From Cryptomeria japonica (Eukaryota > Streptophyta > Pinopsida > Cupressales > Cupressaceae), in NCBI RefSeq assembly GCF_030272615.1, contig NC_081406.1, positions 475,250,900 through 475,314,899 on the forward strand: a DNA stretch of 64,000 nucleotides, given 5' to 3'. Of this stretch, positions 24,947 to 37,508 are shown piece after piece (the stretch's first letter is position 1; the number at the start of each line of letters is the position of its first letter). The translations under genes were made by a program, and so were the position numbers. Under the pieces are notes generated by a model, which did no database searches, was not told the DNA's origin, and saw only the letters and a program-made list of their open reading frames with translations.

Positions 24947-26560
24947 TTTGATTAAGGAAAATCGGGTTTTAAGGGACCCGAAACCCGCTTACAATACGAA
25001 AGATGAGCAAGAAAGAAATAGGAGAAGATAAGACCAAGACAAAACAGCTACAAAAGACCACCACAAAAACTAGTAGCTAGGACAAAAGGACAGCAAGGAG
25101 CCAACAAGAAATTGGCATCTGAAACCCAGCATTGCATTTCAAATGAAAACTTTTATAGACTCCTCAACATTCTGAACCAAAAGCATCATGGCCTTAGCGG
25201 CTTCTCTCAGATCATTGCTCTCTTGTTTCAGCTAGATGTCTTTTGTTTTGGTCTCCATATCAGTGGTAGTCTGCCTGGTCCTTCGCTTGGAGATTTGATG
25301 GGTGGAGCTGGAGGTCGGTACATATTCAATGATTAGCAAGTTCTTATCCTGATTTTTCCTCTCTAAGTGATCCACCAAGGCATTCATATTATGTGATGAG
25401 ACTCTTAACACCTCAAGGTTGTGGTTCATGAAACTTTTCAAAGCCTTCTTAGTTTGAGCAACCTAAGTGATGATGTTATCTTTATTTGCCTCAACCTTTT
25501 CTTTTACAATTCTGATAACATCCTCCAGATGTTTCAAATCCCCTTTTATCAGGTCTTTTTCTGACCAATTCTGCATTTCAATTTCCTCCTCAGCTTCACT
25601 GGTTTCCATCTCCTCACTCTTTTTCCCCGAATTTGTTTCCTTAATCAAATTGTGTATCTTATTTTCCAAGTCCCTCTGTTTGCTCTGAATGCTAGTTATG
25701 TTGTCAATAACCCACTTCTAGAAATTGAAGGATTCCATAGTGCAATTTCGGGCAATATTCAGAATAGTATTCGCCAACTCCCTACCTTGCTCAGTGCCCA
25801 CAGAATCTGGGTTGTCTTCCTCCATAGAGTTCAGGGCGACATTCCTACTATCTGAGCCCATAGGGTTAGAATAAGGGTTTTCAAAATTAACATCTTTTTT
25901 CCCTTCTTCCTCTTCTCCAACGTTCTCTTCCTTCTCACTCTCCATTTTTGTCTCAATGTCCTTCCTTTTTTCCTCCTCCAAATCATAATGCCCCTCTATT
26001 TCCACATTATCTATATCAGCTCTCCATTTTTTATGGGTAGGGGCATTAGAGTGGTCATCATCAGACTCAGAATCTTTACAGCTCTCAGAAACATGTGCAT
26101 TGGTTACCAGGTCATCATCCTTGGTAGCCCTAGCTTTCTCCTTCAGGTATTCATAAATGAGCAACATAAGCCTATGATGGGCTATGGGGTAAGAATTAGG
26201 CTTTTTGGCATGATTAGCCAAACTCTCATTCAGAGAAGAAGCTAAGTAAACTGGGAAGGAAATCTTAACCCCATGGCGGAAATGATTAAGAATTGCAAAA
26301 TGATAGTTATATATTTTGGTAAATCTACCATCAACAGTAAGAAACTGCAACAAAACCCTTAAAACTTTCTGCCAAAAAGATTTTACCTTCTCGGGAAGGT
26401 AGTAGGAGATGTTGTCTTTCTTGGCCAGCTTAGCCTTCTCATCCTCCAATTTCGGGAAGTTTTTAAACGCTTCAGCAGCATACTTCCGGTCTCTATAGAA
26501 TTGTGTACCCTCCTGAAGACCCGTGACCTCTGCAACCAGATCCTCATCAATTTTCCATGT
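24947..26560 (-). mobile_element. retroposed insertion with 18-bp target duplication
   Basis: The flanks CTGGTTCATACTAAAGTT (24929-24946) and CTAGTTCATACTAAAGTT (26561-26578) match at 17 of 18 positions, and the 3' LTR of Element 1 lacks the insert. Long target copies and a left end reading TTAATCAAAAA on the minus strand point to target-primed retroposition. There is no reverse transcriptase. The 1.6 kb instead carries a minus-strand protein: an N-terminal GTQFYRDRKYAAEAFK stretch (near 26530), then YNYHFAILNHFRHG (25718-26449 frame), a Glu/Lys-rich acidic region, and coiled-coil-like helices in shifted frames (25463-25669, 25232-25441). It is truncated at its 5' end. I suspect a non-LTR-mobilised gag-like ORF common in large plant genomes; the family is not certain. 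Confidence 0.75.
25463..26560 (-). pseudogene. gag-like / coiled-coil ORF of the retroposed insert
   Basis: The minus-strand frame is open from near 26560 to 25718, including the alternative start at 26449, and continues in another frame at 25669-25463. The N-terminal half is basic and hydrophobic, with FRHGVKISFPVYL and HHRLMLLIYEYLK. The middle is very acidic with poly-Glu, and the C-terminal part is heptad-rich (IVKEKVEANKDNI). No zinc knuckle, protease or RT is visible. It is a truncated, frameshifted copy of an uncharacterised mobile-element protein. Confidence 0.5.
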
Positions 26561-27446
26561 CTAGTTCATACTAAAGTTATGCATGCCCACACAGTGATAT
26601 ATATATATGTAAATCAATCTAAAAACTTATATATATAAATAAATAAATATATATACATACATATATATATACATACATTAACTTTTAAATGATTTCAAAA
26701 CCTTTAAAAAAAAATGGAAAAGAAACCTCGTTATGGAAGGAGCCTCGACTCCCTGCAGGTGCATACCCACAGAGTGGCTCCGGCCGTACTATGGGCCGCG
26801 ACCCATAGGCGACTATGACCGCACTGTGGGCCACGACTCACATTGGTGCCCTCGACCGCCACTGTGGGTCGTGACTCACAGTGGTGGCCTTGGCTACCAT
26901 TGTGGGTCACGACCCACAGGCACAGTCGCGGCCGTCATGTGGGGCGACACCCATAGGGGCCAACACCACTCCCCCTCTCGCACTTAAGACTGTGGAACCC
27001 TCCTCGACCCTTTCTAGAAAGAAAAAGAACTTTGGCCTTTCTTGAAACCCTCCTCAACCCTTCGTAGAACAGTTCGGTCCCCTCCTTTGCTCGGCCGCCA
27101 TGGCCGCCACCTACACACACACACACAAACAAAAGAAAAAAAAAAGAGAGAGAAGAATATGATAGACAAGAAACCCTAACCCAATTTTGGGTTAGGGATA
27201 GAAATTGGAAATTGTTAGAAATGAAATCTAGGTTAAGTTATAGAATAAAACAACCCTAGTTAGGGTTCATTAAAATAATAAATTAAATTAAATGAGGGGG
27301 AATTATTTTCAAAATTTGAAAAAAATTACCCCCCCCCCACAATTTATCTATAGCCAATGTGTAGAATTAATTAACCCCTAATATTGACTAGGGTAAAATT
27401 GGTTCTTAATATAGACTTTAGTAGGCAAATGTGTGTAAGTATACAC

Positions 27447-27547
<101 letters not shown>

Positions 27548-28160
27548 CTAGTTCATGTATTTATTAATTATGTTATTTGGGATAAAAATCTTTTGGGAAT
27601 TTTTATTAATGGAATTTATTAAAAGTATTAATGTAAACTTTTCACCTATGCGGTCATTGTTGCCCAATTATATAATAGTTGAAATTTAAATATCTAAGGG
27701 GAACTAAATTTGACATTAATATAAAATGAATTTATTAGTCTAATATTATATTTGATTTGGTTAACTTTATTAATTTAATTTAAAGGTGTTTTCGTGTTTG
27801 CTCAATTAATTATTTTTAATATGAGTTAACATTAGTTTATTTAGCCTTGAGTATATTAATACTTTTGAGATAATTAATATCTCTTTATTCTTTTTGGAGA
27901 ATTTTAATTAGGGTAAACTAATTAATTAAGTTGTGATGACCTTTTTTAGGAAATAATTAGTCTACTCTAAATGTTGACGCTATAATGATGGAGTTGATTA
28001 AACCAACTTTAGGAAACCATTTTATTTAATCCTGAGTTAACCTTTAGTTAAGACAAAACTTATTTATTCCATTTTAAATGTAGATTATTTAATGTACTTA
28101 TTTTGTTTTAAAAAAAAAATTGTTGTTCCGTTTTTGCCCAAAAATTTGGGCATAACATTT

Positions 28161-28172
28161 TGGTATCAAAGC
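28161..28172 (+). promoter_or_regulatory. primer binding site of Element 1
   Basis: TGGTATCAAAGC lies 3 bp after the 5' LTR. It differs at one position from the plant initiator-tRNA-Met primer site TGGTATCAGAGC. Confidence 0.85.
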
Positions 28173-28286
28173 AAGGATTCCAACACTAGGAACCTTTCTC
28201 CATTAAATTTCGCTTTTAATATTATTTTCTCTAATAATTGTTATTATTTATTTATTTACTTTATTTTATTTTATTGATCATTAAGG

Positions 28287-28367
28287 ATGCCGCCAGTTAC
28301 GTGGTAAGCTCATAAGCGCAGTAGGGGTCCTAGACGTGCTCGCATGGCACGCGAGGACATTGTGCGG
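28287..28367 (+). pseudogene. gag N terminus of Element 1
   Basis: The ATG at 28287 opens MPPVTW, then a TAG, then a basic stretch with RSRGPRRARMARED. The frame is cut at 28367 by the solo LTR and resumes at 40514. The basic start followed by an acidic Pro-rich region is usual for chromovirus gag. The early TAG is one of many inactivating changes. Confidence 0.7.
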
Positions 28368-28882
28368 TGTGAGGCCCTACCCCGACTCAGTTTGACATTT
28401 TCAGTTATTGCATATTGAGACTATTATGGATGCTTTATTTTATGCTTTATGGATTTAGAACCTATATGATTCCATGATTTGGATCACATTGACATATGTT
28501 GATGCTTTATTTTATGCTTGATGATTATGAAACTTTATATGTTGCTAGAATAGAATTACTTTGAAATGGTGAATGGCATTATTGGAAATTGCAGGACTTC
28601 ATTTTGATGATAGAAAAATGATGCTTATTTTATGAATAGATCAATTTTGAGAATTATGATAATTGCTTATGTGGAATCGAATTTGAATGAATGAGATATT
28701 GAATTATTATTGTCAAATGTATGAGTGTTTGATGTGCAATGAAATCTATGTATTTGATTTTGTATGATTGTGATTACTTGGAATTACTAATGTGTTAATT
28801 GAGATGCGCAGGAAAATTATCCATGTGACCATGGAATAAATATGGAGAACCAAACCTAGACCAATGTACGTTTGTTAAGCCA

Positions 28883-28912
28883 GGGGTTGTCTATTTGGAG
28901 AGACAACACCCC
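28883..28912 (+). promoter_or_regulatory. LTR stem-loop
   Basis: GTTGTCT and AGACAAC pair around an 8-base loop, extended by GGG/CCC. The same element is kept at 61430-61457 and 45672-45693, and is degraded at about 22538-22562. Conservation in two LTR families suggests an RNA structure in the LTR transcript; its role is unknown. Confidence 0.55.
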
Positions 28913-31327
28913 GTTTATAATGTATTTTATTTGTGAAGTAAATTATGCATGTGTGTTAATTTGATTTTATTTAATTGTGTAAACTTACAAAAGACAAATT
29001 CCATGTGTGATTTTTATATTGTATTTTATTGTGTCACTTGACACATGTGATGATTAGTGTCATTAATTGTGACTTGTCTCTTGGAGGGAGTTTTGTTTCT
29101 ACCAAAGCCATTCAAACTCATGAATGTGGTCCCAAATTTGCCTTGGGTAGGGAGTCTTGGGAGTGGTCAACTCAGGTTTGACCCGTAGGTTAACTTCAGT
29201 TGGGTTTCTAAGGGGTTAAATGGACTCCTAGGGTCAGTTTTAAGGCTTTTCCAAAGCTCCAGAGGGTATACCTATGGGTTAGGGGTATTTTGAAACATGT
29301 GACTACTCCCATGTGACTGTTTAGTCACCTCAAAAAGTGGTTTTTTTAAGGTGAGCGAAAATTCAACTTAGAAGGTTCCTCCTAGGATAGACAACCTTCC
29401 CTTTTGATGTCAAACTCTCTTCCCCATCTTCTCTCACCTTTTTCCTTTCCAGTTTTAGTAATGTGTAAGATTTTGGGAAGAGCAACCAATGGGAACTCTC
29501 ACCTCACCCAAGGGGTTGGGAAGTGTGTGAGAGGCCTTCTTAGGCAAGAATTAGAGACTTAGTGAGTAATCACCCACTCTCCATTGTTGGAGATTATGCA
29601 CTTATTTTGAAAAATTAGTTGTGGAATAGAATTTTTGGGAAAGATTGGTGGAAAGTTTGTGTGGATTTGGGCAGCTCATCCCCAACTAAATCTAGCATAC
29701 CTATTGGCAGATTAAGGTTGGTTTTACCTTCTTTTGTTTATGTTGTTTAAGTTGTTTTTGGAAAGAAAGAAATGCTTGTTGAAAGAGATGTGTATATGTA
29801 AATTGTTGTAGAAGAAAAATGTAAGTTTTCATTTCTATGTTTTTGTTTATGTGTTCTTGTTTTGGGAGTGTCCAAGATCTCCTACTCTTGGGAGAGTAGG
29901 ATGGTCTTGGGGTGGAAGAAGTATGACACCCTTGGGTGAGAGGCTCTCCTTATGGAGAGTGATCTCAAGGGTGTCCTTTGTGACCCTTGTTGCATAGCCT
30001 TGTGTATGCATTTGGGGGTCATAAGGGGAGAAAATATGGCCTTGGTGCCTTTGGGGGGCATAAGGTGTGGAGGTGTATCTTTTGTTGTATTTTGTATTGC
30101 CATGAGGTGGCTTGAGTAGTAATTTTGGCTTGCAATCTCCCCAATGGTACTTGGTCCACTTCCACCCGTGGAAAGATCATCACAAGATGTGGTGAAAGTG
30201 TAGCTTGGGATGAGAAGATGTATGTTGAGGGTTTTGCCTTATTTGTTGTGTTGTTTTCTTGTTTGTAACCCGTCTAGTGCTTGGTTCTCCAAGCTCAAGG
30301 GTGGCTTCTAGTAAGCCTAGACTAGGAGGTGAGCTCTCCATGATCAAAGTTGTGTTTTTATTGCAGGTTGCTTGGGATGAGAAAGGAAAGAATAAAGAGT
30401 TTTGTTGCTGTTCTATGTTGCAGAAAAGTTTAAAAGACAAATGTATTTAATATTGAAGTTTGTAAAGAAAAAGAGAGCCATTGTTGTATTTATTTTCCCA
30501 AAGGAAAAGAAATGTATTATTTTATTCATATTACCATGGAAAGGAAAATATCGTTGGGTTTTCAAACCCATTTGTATTCTTATTTACTTGTATTTACATT
30601 TGCTAAAGAAATATATAAATTTTTCCTACTTTGGTTAGTTTTGCAAAAAGAAAGAAGAAATGCATTAGCTTGTATTTAAATCTTCATGTTTTACAAACAA
30701 ACAAAAAAAGAAGTAGATGCATTTTTTGAGTATTTTGAAAATAAAACTTAGTTGTTACTACATATTCCTTTATGTTATTTATGCTGCTGCAAATTTAATT
30801 AAATCTGTCATTTTTACTTTCATTTAAAGTAGAAAATAAACCCTATAGTAGTAGTTTGTTTCATAAAAAAAAAAAATATAGCATATAGTTCTAGTCTTAA
30901 ATTTGCCTACAAAAAAAAGTATATATTAAGTTGCTATTAGAATGCATTGTAAGTGTTAGTTGCAGAATGTTGTTTTTTTTAAACAAAAAAAATAGAATAA
31001 TCAACATGTATTACTTCAACCTTTTTTTTTTTTTTTTTAAAATATATAGTTTCCCCATTATTCAAAACTGCAAATAACATTAGGAAAGCCTTGCATGCAT
31101 TTTAGAGATATACAAAAATAATAAACTCAAAAGAAGGCCTAAATGAGTTATAGTTTAAAAATGTAGCTCTATATATATATATATATATATTTTACTCCTT
31201 TAAATGTCATTCTGAAAGTCTATTTATAAAATAAATAAAAAAGAAAATAGTGATGTAATTACAGATTTAATAACACATGAAAAAAAAAAAAAAGAGAAAA
31301 CTAATAAGCTTGTTAAACAAGCCATTC

Positions 31328-31385
<58 letters not shown>

Positions 31386-31604
31386 TTCATTAATATATAT
31401 ATATATATTTATATATATCATTCATTATTTGTGAAATCTGCATATTCCAAAATAAAAACTATATATATTTTCTTACCTCTATATATATCTATATATATAT
31501 ATATATATATATATAGGAAAATAAAATAAATAAAAAATTAGTAAAACGCATTTTTTTTACGCAAAAAAAAGGGGGTTTTTGCAAAAAACGTTGTTTTTTA
31601 GCAA

Positions 31605-31870
31605 GTAGGGGGCCGCAGCCTTGGGCGGCGACGCCCACAGGCTGCGAGAGCCGTAGCTGTGGGTGGTGCCGTCCACAGGCTGCGGGTGTCGCAGCTGTGG
31701 GCGGCGCTGTCCGCAGCCCGCGACACTCCCGCACCCCCCTTCTCCCACTCCCGCGTGATAAAATTAAAAACGCCGCTCAGCTCTCCTCCCTCCACCATGA
31801 AAACAGCTCTGGTTCGGCCCTGCGCGCCGCCGTGAGTAATAAAAAAGAAAATGTCGCCTTCCATGGCCGC
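31605..31870. repeat. GC-rich inverted-repeat island of the solo LTR
   Basis: Short repeats such as GCAGCTGTGGGCGGCG with inverted partners sit in an otherwise AT-rich LTR, followed by CCATGGCCGCCGCAC and a CA-rich run. The equivalent place in the other LTR family (26733-27110, 48053-48400) also holds GC-rich inverted repeats, for example CACTGTGGGTCGTGACTCAC. This may be a promoter or CpG-rich region of the LTR. Confidence 0.5.
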
Positions 31871-32181
31871 CGCACTCCCACACCTGCACACACACACAAA
31901 AAAAAAAGAGTCAACACACACACACACACAACGCTCAAAAGAATAATAGATGTTAAAACATATTTGCCCTAACCCTAGTTTCGGGTTAGGGCAAGCACAC
32001 TTGGTTATATTTAAAAAAAAAAGGAATACGTGTGGGAATGTTTAAAAGGGGTTAATAGTAAAATAAAATAAAACCCCCCCCCTTCTCCTTGGAATATCTT
32101 CATAGGCATACATATAGATTTATAGGTAAATATAAATATATATATACATATTCATATATATATATACATATATATATATAC

Positions 32182-32215
<34 letters not shown>

Positions 32216-33335
32216 TGTAAAGCGAAAAAATCGAACCCTAGTCATTCTCCCCTCCCCAACTCCAAGGAGAGAGAACGGAGAGTCACTAGGGTTGATGGTT
32301 TTCACTTAGGAGAGACTTTACATTCAAAAGACGGGTTGAAACCCACAAGATCCAATCCCATGCAATGCAAGATTAGATTCTAAATGAGTTTCAAGGGTTG
32401 TGACATCAAGGATACCCTCTTTTGTAAATAATGTAGAAAGATTGAACTAGGAATGCATGTAAAGTAGGAAAGATTCGCTTATAAACAGAGATAGGGATAT
32501 GGGATGAAGCTGCGGACCTTGAATTAGTAGTAAAATGTTGAGACGGTGCTGTTCTGCAAATTTGAGCGAAAGTTGACGGGACGATGGTACCCGGTGTGCA
32601 CATGGTCCTCCGAAAAATCCGCGAAACGAAGGGGGATATGTTCGTCTTTGCACAAGGATTCCAGATCTTCAATTACAGCCGCGTACCTGCAACCTTGTTG
32701 TAAGAATGTTTGTATTCTTACATGCGAAGGTGTAATGTATGTAGTATGTTGTATGTTGTATGTGATCTCCTCTTCAATGGTTGAATCCTTGTCTTGAATG
32801 CAACACTTAGCCTTGAATGGAGACTTAGAATGCTCAATTGCTTGAAGGAATGCTTGAATGCTTGAATGTTTGAATATATGAATATTGCTTCCGCATCTTA
32901 CTCTTGCTTATTTTCTTCCTCCCTTTCTAGGAGAGGAAAAGTAGTTTATATACTTGTCAATTAGGGCTGATAGACTGATTTTCCCGACCTTAGGCCGACC
33001 AGGAAACATTATTTTCCAATTCGCAAACTTAAAGACCCGATGCCCACAAGAGACCGGGCCCAAAATAGGGCCAGGGACCAGGGCGCTTGGCGCCATGGTC
33101 CTGGGGGACCAGGGCGCTAGGCGCCCTAGTCCTGAAGGACCAGGGTGCTGGGCGCCATGGTCCCACCTCCCGGGACAGCAGGGTGCAAGGAGGGATCAGG
33201 CCAAGGTACAGAAAAATGCAGTTTTTGGTGTCGTAAACAGGTTTCGGGGTCTCCATTCAGGTTCAACATTGCACCGCCATCGTGAAGACCCAAATGCAGT
33301 CGAAATTGCAAGTGTCACAATTTTAGGATGCTACA
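32216..33335 (-). repeat. 3' LTR of Element 4
   Basis: 1120 bp. On the minus strand it starts TGTAGCATCCTAAAATTGTG and ends CTTTACA. It includes three units of a 31-bp minisatellite (33075-33167). Confidence 0.95.
33075..33167. repeat. 31-bp LTR minisatellite, three units
   Basis: Units begin GGACCAGGGCGCT; each contains GGGCGC and GCGCC(C/A) as inverted arms around a short loop. Confidence 0.93.
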
Positions 33336-33350
33336 TTTAGCCCCCACTTT
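33336..33350 (-). promoter_or_regulatory. polypurine tract of Element 4
   Basis: The minus strand reads AAAGTGGGGGCTAAA immediately before TGTAGCATCC of the 3' LTR. This is a standard plus-strand primer. Confidence 0.9.
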
Positions 33351-34083
33351 AGCAGGAGTATAAGTATACGCTCATACTTCCAGTAAAGTACAAGGAAACA
33401 ACATTGAAAAACTTTCACCACGTCAAGGAGGCAAGATACACCAAGCCCCCAATGGACTAAGGATCTTATGACTTCGATTGACACAGTAAAAGGGAAGATC
33501 ACGAGGGAGAACCATGACTGTCAGTAGTAAGGTTCCCTCACTATGAGTCATGCAAGAAAGATATCAAAAATTTTCAAGGCAAAGCTAAATTTGTCAAGAA
33601 ATTTTCAAGTATCTTGAAAAGATATGGATGGGATGTATGCCCCCCTACGTTAAAGCGATCGCACATGCTTCACCGGGGGTGATTGCTTTAAGGTAGTGAT
33701 ACATATAAGAAATGAGAAAGGAGCACGTTATCACAAGGATTTAGCCCCCAGGTGTGAGATAAGCCCAAGGATAATAGACACAAAACACAAAGCACGAGGT
33801 GACTTCGCTTTCCTCGAGGTCAGTATGTTGTATGATAATTCATGTATATCATATGTATGTATGCATAATTGTTCTTCATTCCCCAATCAAGGAAGGTCAC
33901 CTAGAAGAAGGGAACACATGTGTCTTTTGAGTCAACATGAGAGAGACCAAAAGAGATCTCAATGTTTTGCATCGTCCTCAAGTAGACAACACTAAGGACA
34001 AAAAATAGAAGAATGAGAATAACACATAGAAGAAGTAACAAAAGAGATCAAGAGAGGAGGAGAGAGTTTGCTATGCTAATGAA

Positions 34084-35640
34084 CTAGTCTAGCACGTCAT
34101 CTACCCCCCGATCTTGCTGATCAATATTTCGGGAAGGTAGGAAACACGCTAGAGGAGGAACATCCAACACAGCAAATGGAGCTATCACAAGATCCAAACA
34201 AGGGCTATGTTCATGTTCCAAGCCACGTTGTTCTTGTCTAGGAGATAGGATAAGTGCTTTAGAAAATTGGTTAGATAAATGGTTATCAACATCAACATAT
34301 TCATATTCACTATCAGAATGAACAGGAGTAACATTTTCATCATGAATAACATTTTCATCTATATCATCATCAAGATTTATAAAAATAGGATCTTTAACTC
34401 ACACAGGATCAAGACCATCATGCATCTTATGTTTAGGAGATTTCGGCTCAATCGTCGGCTGAGGAGAAAATGGAATAATACTGGCTGAAGGTGTTTTTGG
34501 GGATTGCAAAGTTTGAGAAGCAGCTGCCTGAGCTCTAAGACGACGCTTTCGTCGGCGTTCACGTGCAGAACGATTTCGTCTAGTCTTAGTAGGGAGTTGA
34601 GAAGATTGAGGAGGAGGAATGTTCTCATCCTTATCACTTGGGTGTTTAGGTTGTGGTCTCTTAGGTTGAACAATAGGAGAAGAGGAAGGTCTCTTCTCTC
34701 CATAAGAGGAAGGAGGAGGAACAGCTCCATATAAGGGAGGAATATTTGGTTTAGGAAGGAGACCAAGCCCCTCATGACGAGGAGGTATAGGTCTACTTTT
34801 AGGAAGTTTATTAGATATAGGCATAGTCACATTCATAGGAATGGGTTGGGCATCTTCTTGAGGAAAGACATTAGTTTTATCTTTCAAAGGAAGAACTTCC
34901 TTCTCAACAATGATAGGAATGTCAAGTTTGGGTGTTCTAGGTTCACTTAGAGATAGGATCATATCTTTCTTCCACTTTTGATAAGATTTGAAAAGATGAT
35001 CACTTCGCGGAGGAAGAGATTGGAATTGTTTAGGCCAAAAGTAATCAATAGGAACGCTAGAAGTTCTTTCAGCTGGTTTAAAGAGACTATGATTGACAGT
35101 AACAACTTCACCATTATGGGGAAATTTCAGACACTTATGAATAGGGGAAGCAATAGCTTTCATGGAAGATAGCCAAGGATAGCCTAGCTTCACACGAAAT
35201 TGTTCGGATGATGGAATAATAGCAAATTCCACATCAAGGGATTTGTTATGGACCTCAACAGGTAATGTAATAGAACCAATTGCAAGAGAAGAAAATGCAT
35301 CAAATAGTTTCACAACCACATTTGTTTCGTCATAGATCACTTGATTCAATTGCAAAGTAAAAAGAAATTCTTCAGTAATGACATTAACCATACAAGAAGG
35401 ATCAATAAGCACTCCACGGTAAGGTGTATTCTTGACTTTTGCAACTATATATAAAGGACCATCAGGTGCCCTGATAGTTTCACTAGAATCAAAGGTGATG
35501 GAAGGTTCTTTAGGGATTCTCTGCTGCTCTACAAAGTTAATCACATTCGAAGTCATATACACAAGATCATTAAATGAGACAGAGGAATCAGTAGTATCAA
35601 TCGCATTAGAGGTATGAGAAGGTAATGGATCAGTAAAAAT
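34084..35640 (-). pseudogene. aspartic protease region of Element 4
   Basis: On - this is the same frame as gag, beyond the TAG at 35641-35643. It contains a retropepsin-like domain with GVLIDPSCMVNVI, where DPS replaces the usual DSG/DTG flap-site triad, and KLGYPWLSSM near its end (like the GRPWL motif). A Pro/Arg/Ser-rich tail follows. A TGA at 34399-34401 divides the tail, and the frame then stays open with an acidic segment to a TAG at 34084-34086. No RT follows. It would cut gag during particle maturation. The active-site change and stops make function doubtful, unless readthrough is used. Confidence 0.75.
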
Positions 35641-36747
35641 CTAAAGATTTTGGTTAGGAGGAGCTACAGATGTGTTGCCTTTATCATTCACACCAGAAAT
35701 AGAAATAGTATTATTATCAATCAAATCTTGAATTTTACCCTTTAAAGCAAAACATTTTTCAGTATCATGCCCAGGTTGACGATGAAATTGACAAAAAGAT
35801 TTGTTATCAAAATAGGGTGAGTTAATCTTTGCAGGATCTATTTTCCTTATAGGAGGAAGAGTAAGCACATTTTGTTCCAATAACTTATTCATAATACTAT
35901 GCAATGATTCATTCAAAGGAGTGAACTTTCTTTCTTTCTTGAAAAACTTAGAAATAGGAGGCACACCTGATGCTGCATTCACATTGTTGTTGACGATGTT
36001 TTCATTGAATTTAATGGACTCTCTGTTCAGTTTAAACTTCCCAAATGGTTGTTGACTACTATCACCCTTATCACTCGGAGCCATAGGATTTGCTTGTTCC
36101 ATTTGACTCACAGTCAGTTGATAATTGTGAAGAGTTGCGCACAACTGTTGGAAAGAAGTAAACTCAGAAAACAGAAGTTTTTCTCTAATGTCTTTTTGTA
36201 AATTAGAAATAAAGATTCTTTGAATATCATTGTCAAGTACAGGAAAAGAAATTTGAGCATACAAATGCTTATATCTACCAATGAAATCAGTCACTTTTTC
36301 TTTAACACCTTTTTTACAATGCATTAAATCAATCAAAGTAACTTTAGGACTTATATTGTTTTTAAATTGTTGAATAAAAGCATTTGCAAGTTGTTCGAAA
36401 GAAGTAATAGAATAAGAAGGCAATGAGCAATACCATTGTAGGGCTTTATCTCTTAATGTTCTAGTAAACAGTTTTGCAAGCAACCTTTGGTCATAAGCAA
36501 AATCAGTACATATTGTTTGAAAGGTCTTAACATGTGTTAGAGGATCACCCTTACCATTATAAAGCTCCAAATGCGGAATTTCAACATGTTTAGGGGGGAT
36601 AGCTCGAACAATGTCAAGAGAAAGTGGGCTCGCAACATCAAATGTGGGCACACTAAACTTAGATTGATTCATAGAGGCAAATTGTTGTTGTAAAGAAGAG
36701 ACAGTTTGTGCAAGATTGTTAATGGTCGCTTCAGTCGAAGAGTTCAT
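35641..36747 (-). CDS. gag of Element 4
   Basis: 368 codons, intact. It has an N-terminal coiled-coil-like stretch (LAQTVSSLQQQF), then a retrotransposon gag domain with DPLTHVKTFQ and ALQWYCSLPS, continuing to about residue 220, then a Ser/Asn/Phe-rich linker. The C-terminal CQFHRQPGHDTEKC zinc-knuckle-like motif (CX2HX4HX4C) should bind RNA. Gag forms the cytoplasmic particle. Its ATG overlaps the stop of the upstream ORF (ATGA), and the same frame continues after its TAG stop into the protease. It is one of few undamaged frames in the window and could still supply gag. Confidence 0.85.
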   Translation of the reverse strand: MNSSTEATINNLAQTVSSLQQQFASMNQSKFSVPTFDVASPLSLDIVRAIPPKHVEIPHLELYNGKGDPLTHVKTFQTICTDFAYDQRLLAKLFTRTLRDKALQWYCSLPSYSITSFEQLANAFIQQFKNNISPKVTLIDLMHCKKGVKEKVTDFIGRYKHLYAQISFPVLDNDIQRIFISNLQKDIREKLLFSEFTSFQQLCATLHNYQLTVSQMEQANPMAPSDKGDSSQQPFGKFKLNRESIKFNENIVNNNVNAASGVPPISKFFKKERKFTPLNESLHSIMNKLLEQNVLTLPPIRKIDPAKINSPYFDNKSFCQFHRQPGHDTEKCFALKGKIQDLIDNNTISISGVNDKGNTSVAPPNQNL

Positions 36748-37508
36748 ATTAGACGTGTTACGTTATTGAAAGAAGGTAGAGAGTAAGGTGGTGGGACACT
36801 ATGATAGTTAGTCATAGGAGATGATTGGAAAGGAGGAACACTACAAGGAGGAATGGAAGCGTTAAATGAATTGCCCCCTTGCATCATGTTCATTTGCGGA
36901 GATATAATAGGAACACTCATTGAAGGAATGAATGAAGAAGTTGGATTGAATGAAGGAAGAGGGTTAATTGAAGAAGAGGGATTGCCCCCATGACTGGTGA
37001 TCATAGGAGGAATGTCTTGTATTGAAGTAGTCATTATGTTTGATGTAAAAGTAGGTATACTAGCAATAGGAGTTGTCAAAGGAATAGAATGATTAACTTG
37101 AGTAGGAGGTTGTGTGTAACCTAAGGTTTCGGCACAACTTTTCATAGGCATCACATTCGAATCCACAATGTGTGCAATACCACGCAAAATATCAATTCCA
37201 TTCTTATCATTTTGAACCATACGCTTTAGACCCTCAATTAATGAAAGAGCTTGACTATCAGGGTATTCTTGAGACATCCATTGTCGAAAATCATCAAATT
37301 GGTTATCCAATTTTGAAAGTTGTTCTACAGAAACCTCATGGAGAGCTTCTTCATCATTAAGAGGATTAGAGGAATTACCCATGTCCTCGTTAAAAAGGCC
37401 ATTCAAATTAGGTTCCATCTCCTCGGTAATTACACCTTGGAAAGACTTAATCCTAAGGCTTCGTCTAACTGGAATAGTGTAAGTAGGACTTATTGTTGTA
37501 AAACTCAT
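36744..37508 (-). CDS. ORF1 of Element 4, upstream of gag
   Basis: 254 codons. The N terminus has IPVRRSLRIK, then acidic helices with FDDFRQWMSQEYP and LIEGLKRMV, and a long Pro/Ser/Met/Asn-rich disordered half. No known domain. It ends in TGA inside the ATGA that also starts gag. Either it is a separate protein preceding gag, as in some Tat/Ogre-like elements, or it was once the gag N terminus and is separated by a frameshift. The long proline-rich tail favours a separate or flexible region. Confidence 0.7.
   Translation of the reverse strand: MSFTTISPTYTIPVRRSLRIKSFQGVITEEMEPNLNGLFNEDMGNSSNPLNDEEALHEVSVEQLSKLDNQFDDFRQWMSQEYPDSQALSLIEGLKRMVQNDKNGIDILRGIAHIVDSNVMPMKSCAETLGYTQPPTQVNHSIPLTTPIASIPTFTSNIMTTSIQDIPPMITSHGGNPSSSINPLPSFNPTSSFIPSMSVPIISPQMNMMQGGNSFNASIPPCSVPPFQSSPMTNYHSVPPPYSLPSFNNVTRLI

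Noticed and set aside
32406-33340. Frames of 60-130 codons in the Element 4 LTRs
   Set aside because: They lie wholly within LTRs, are duplicated in both, and show no domain.
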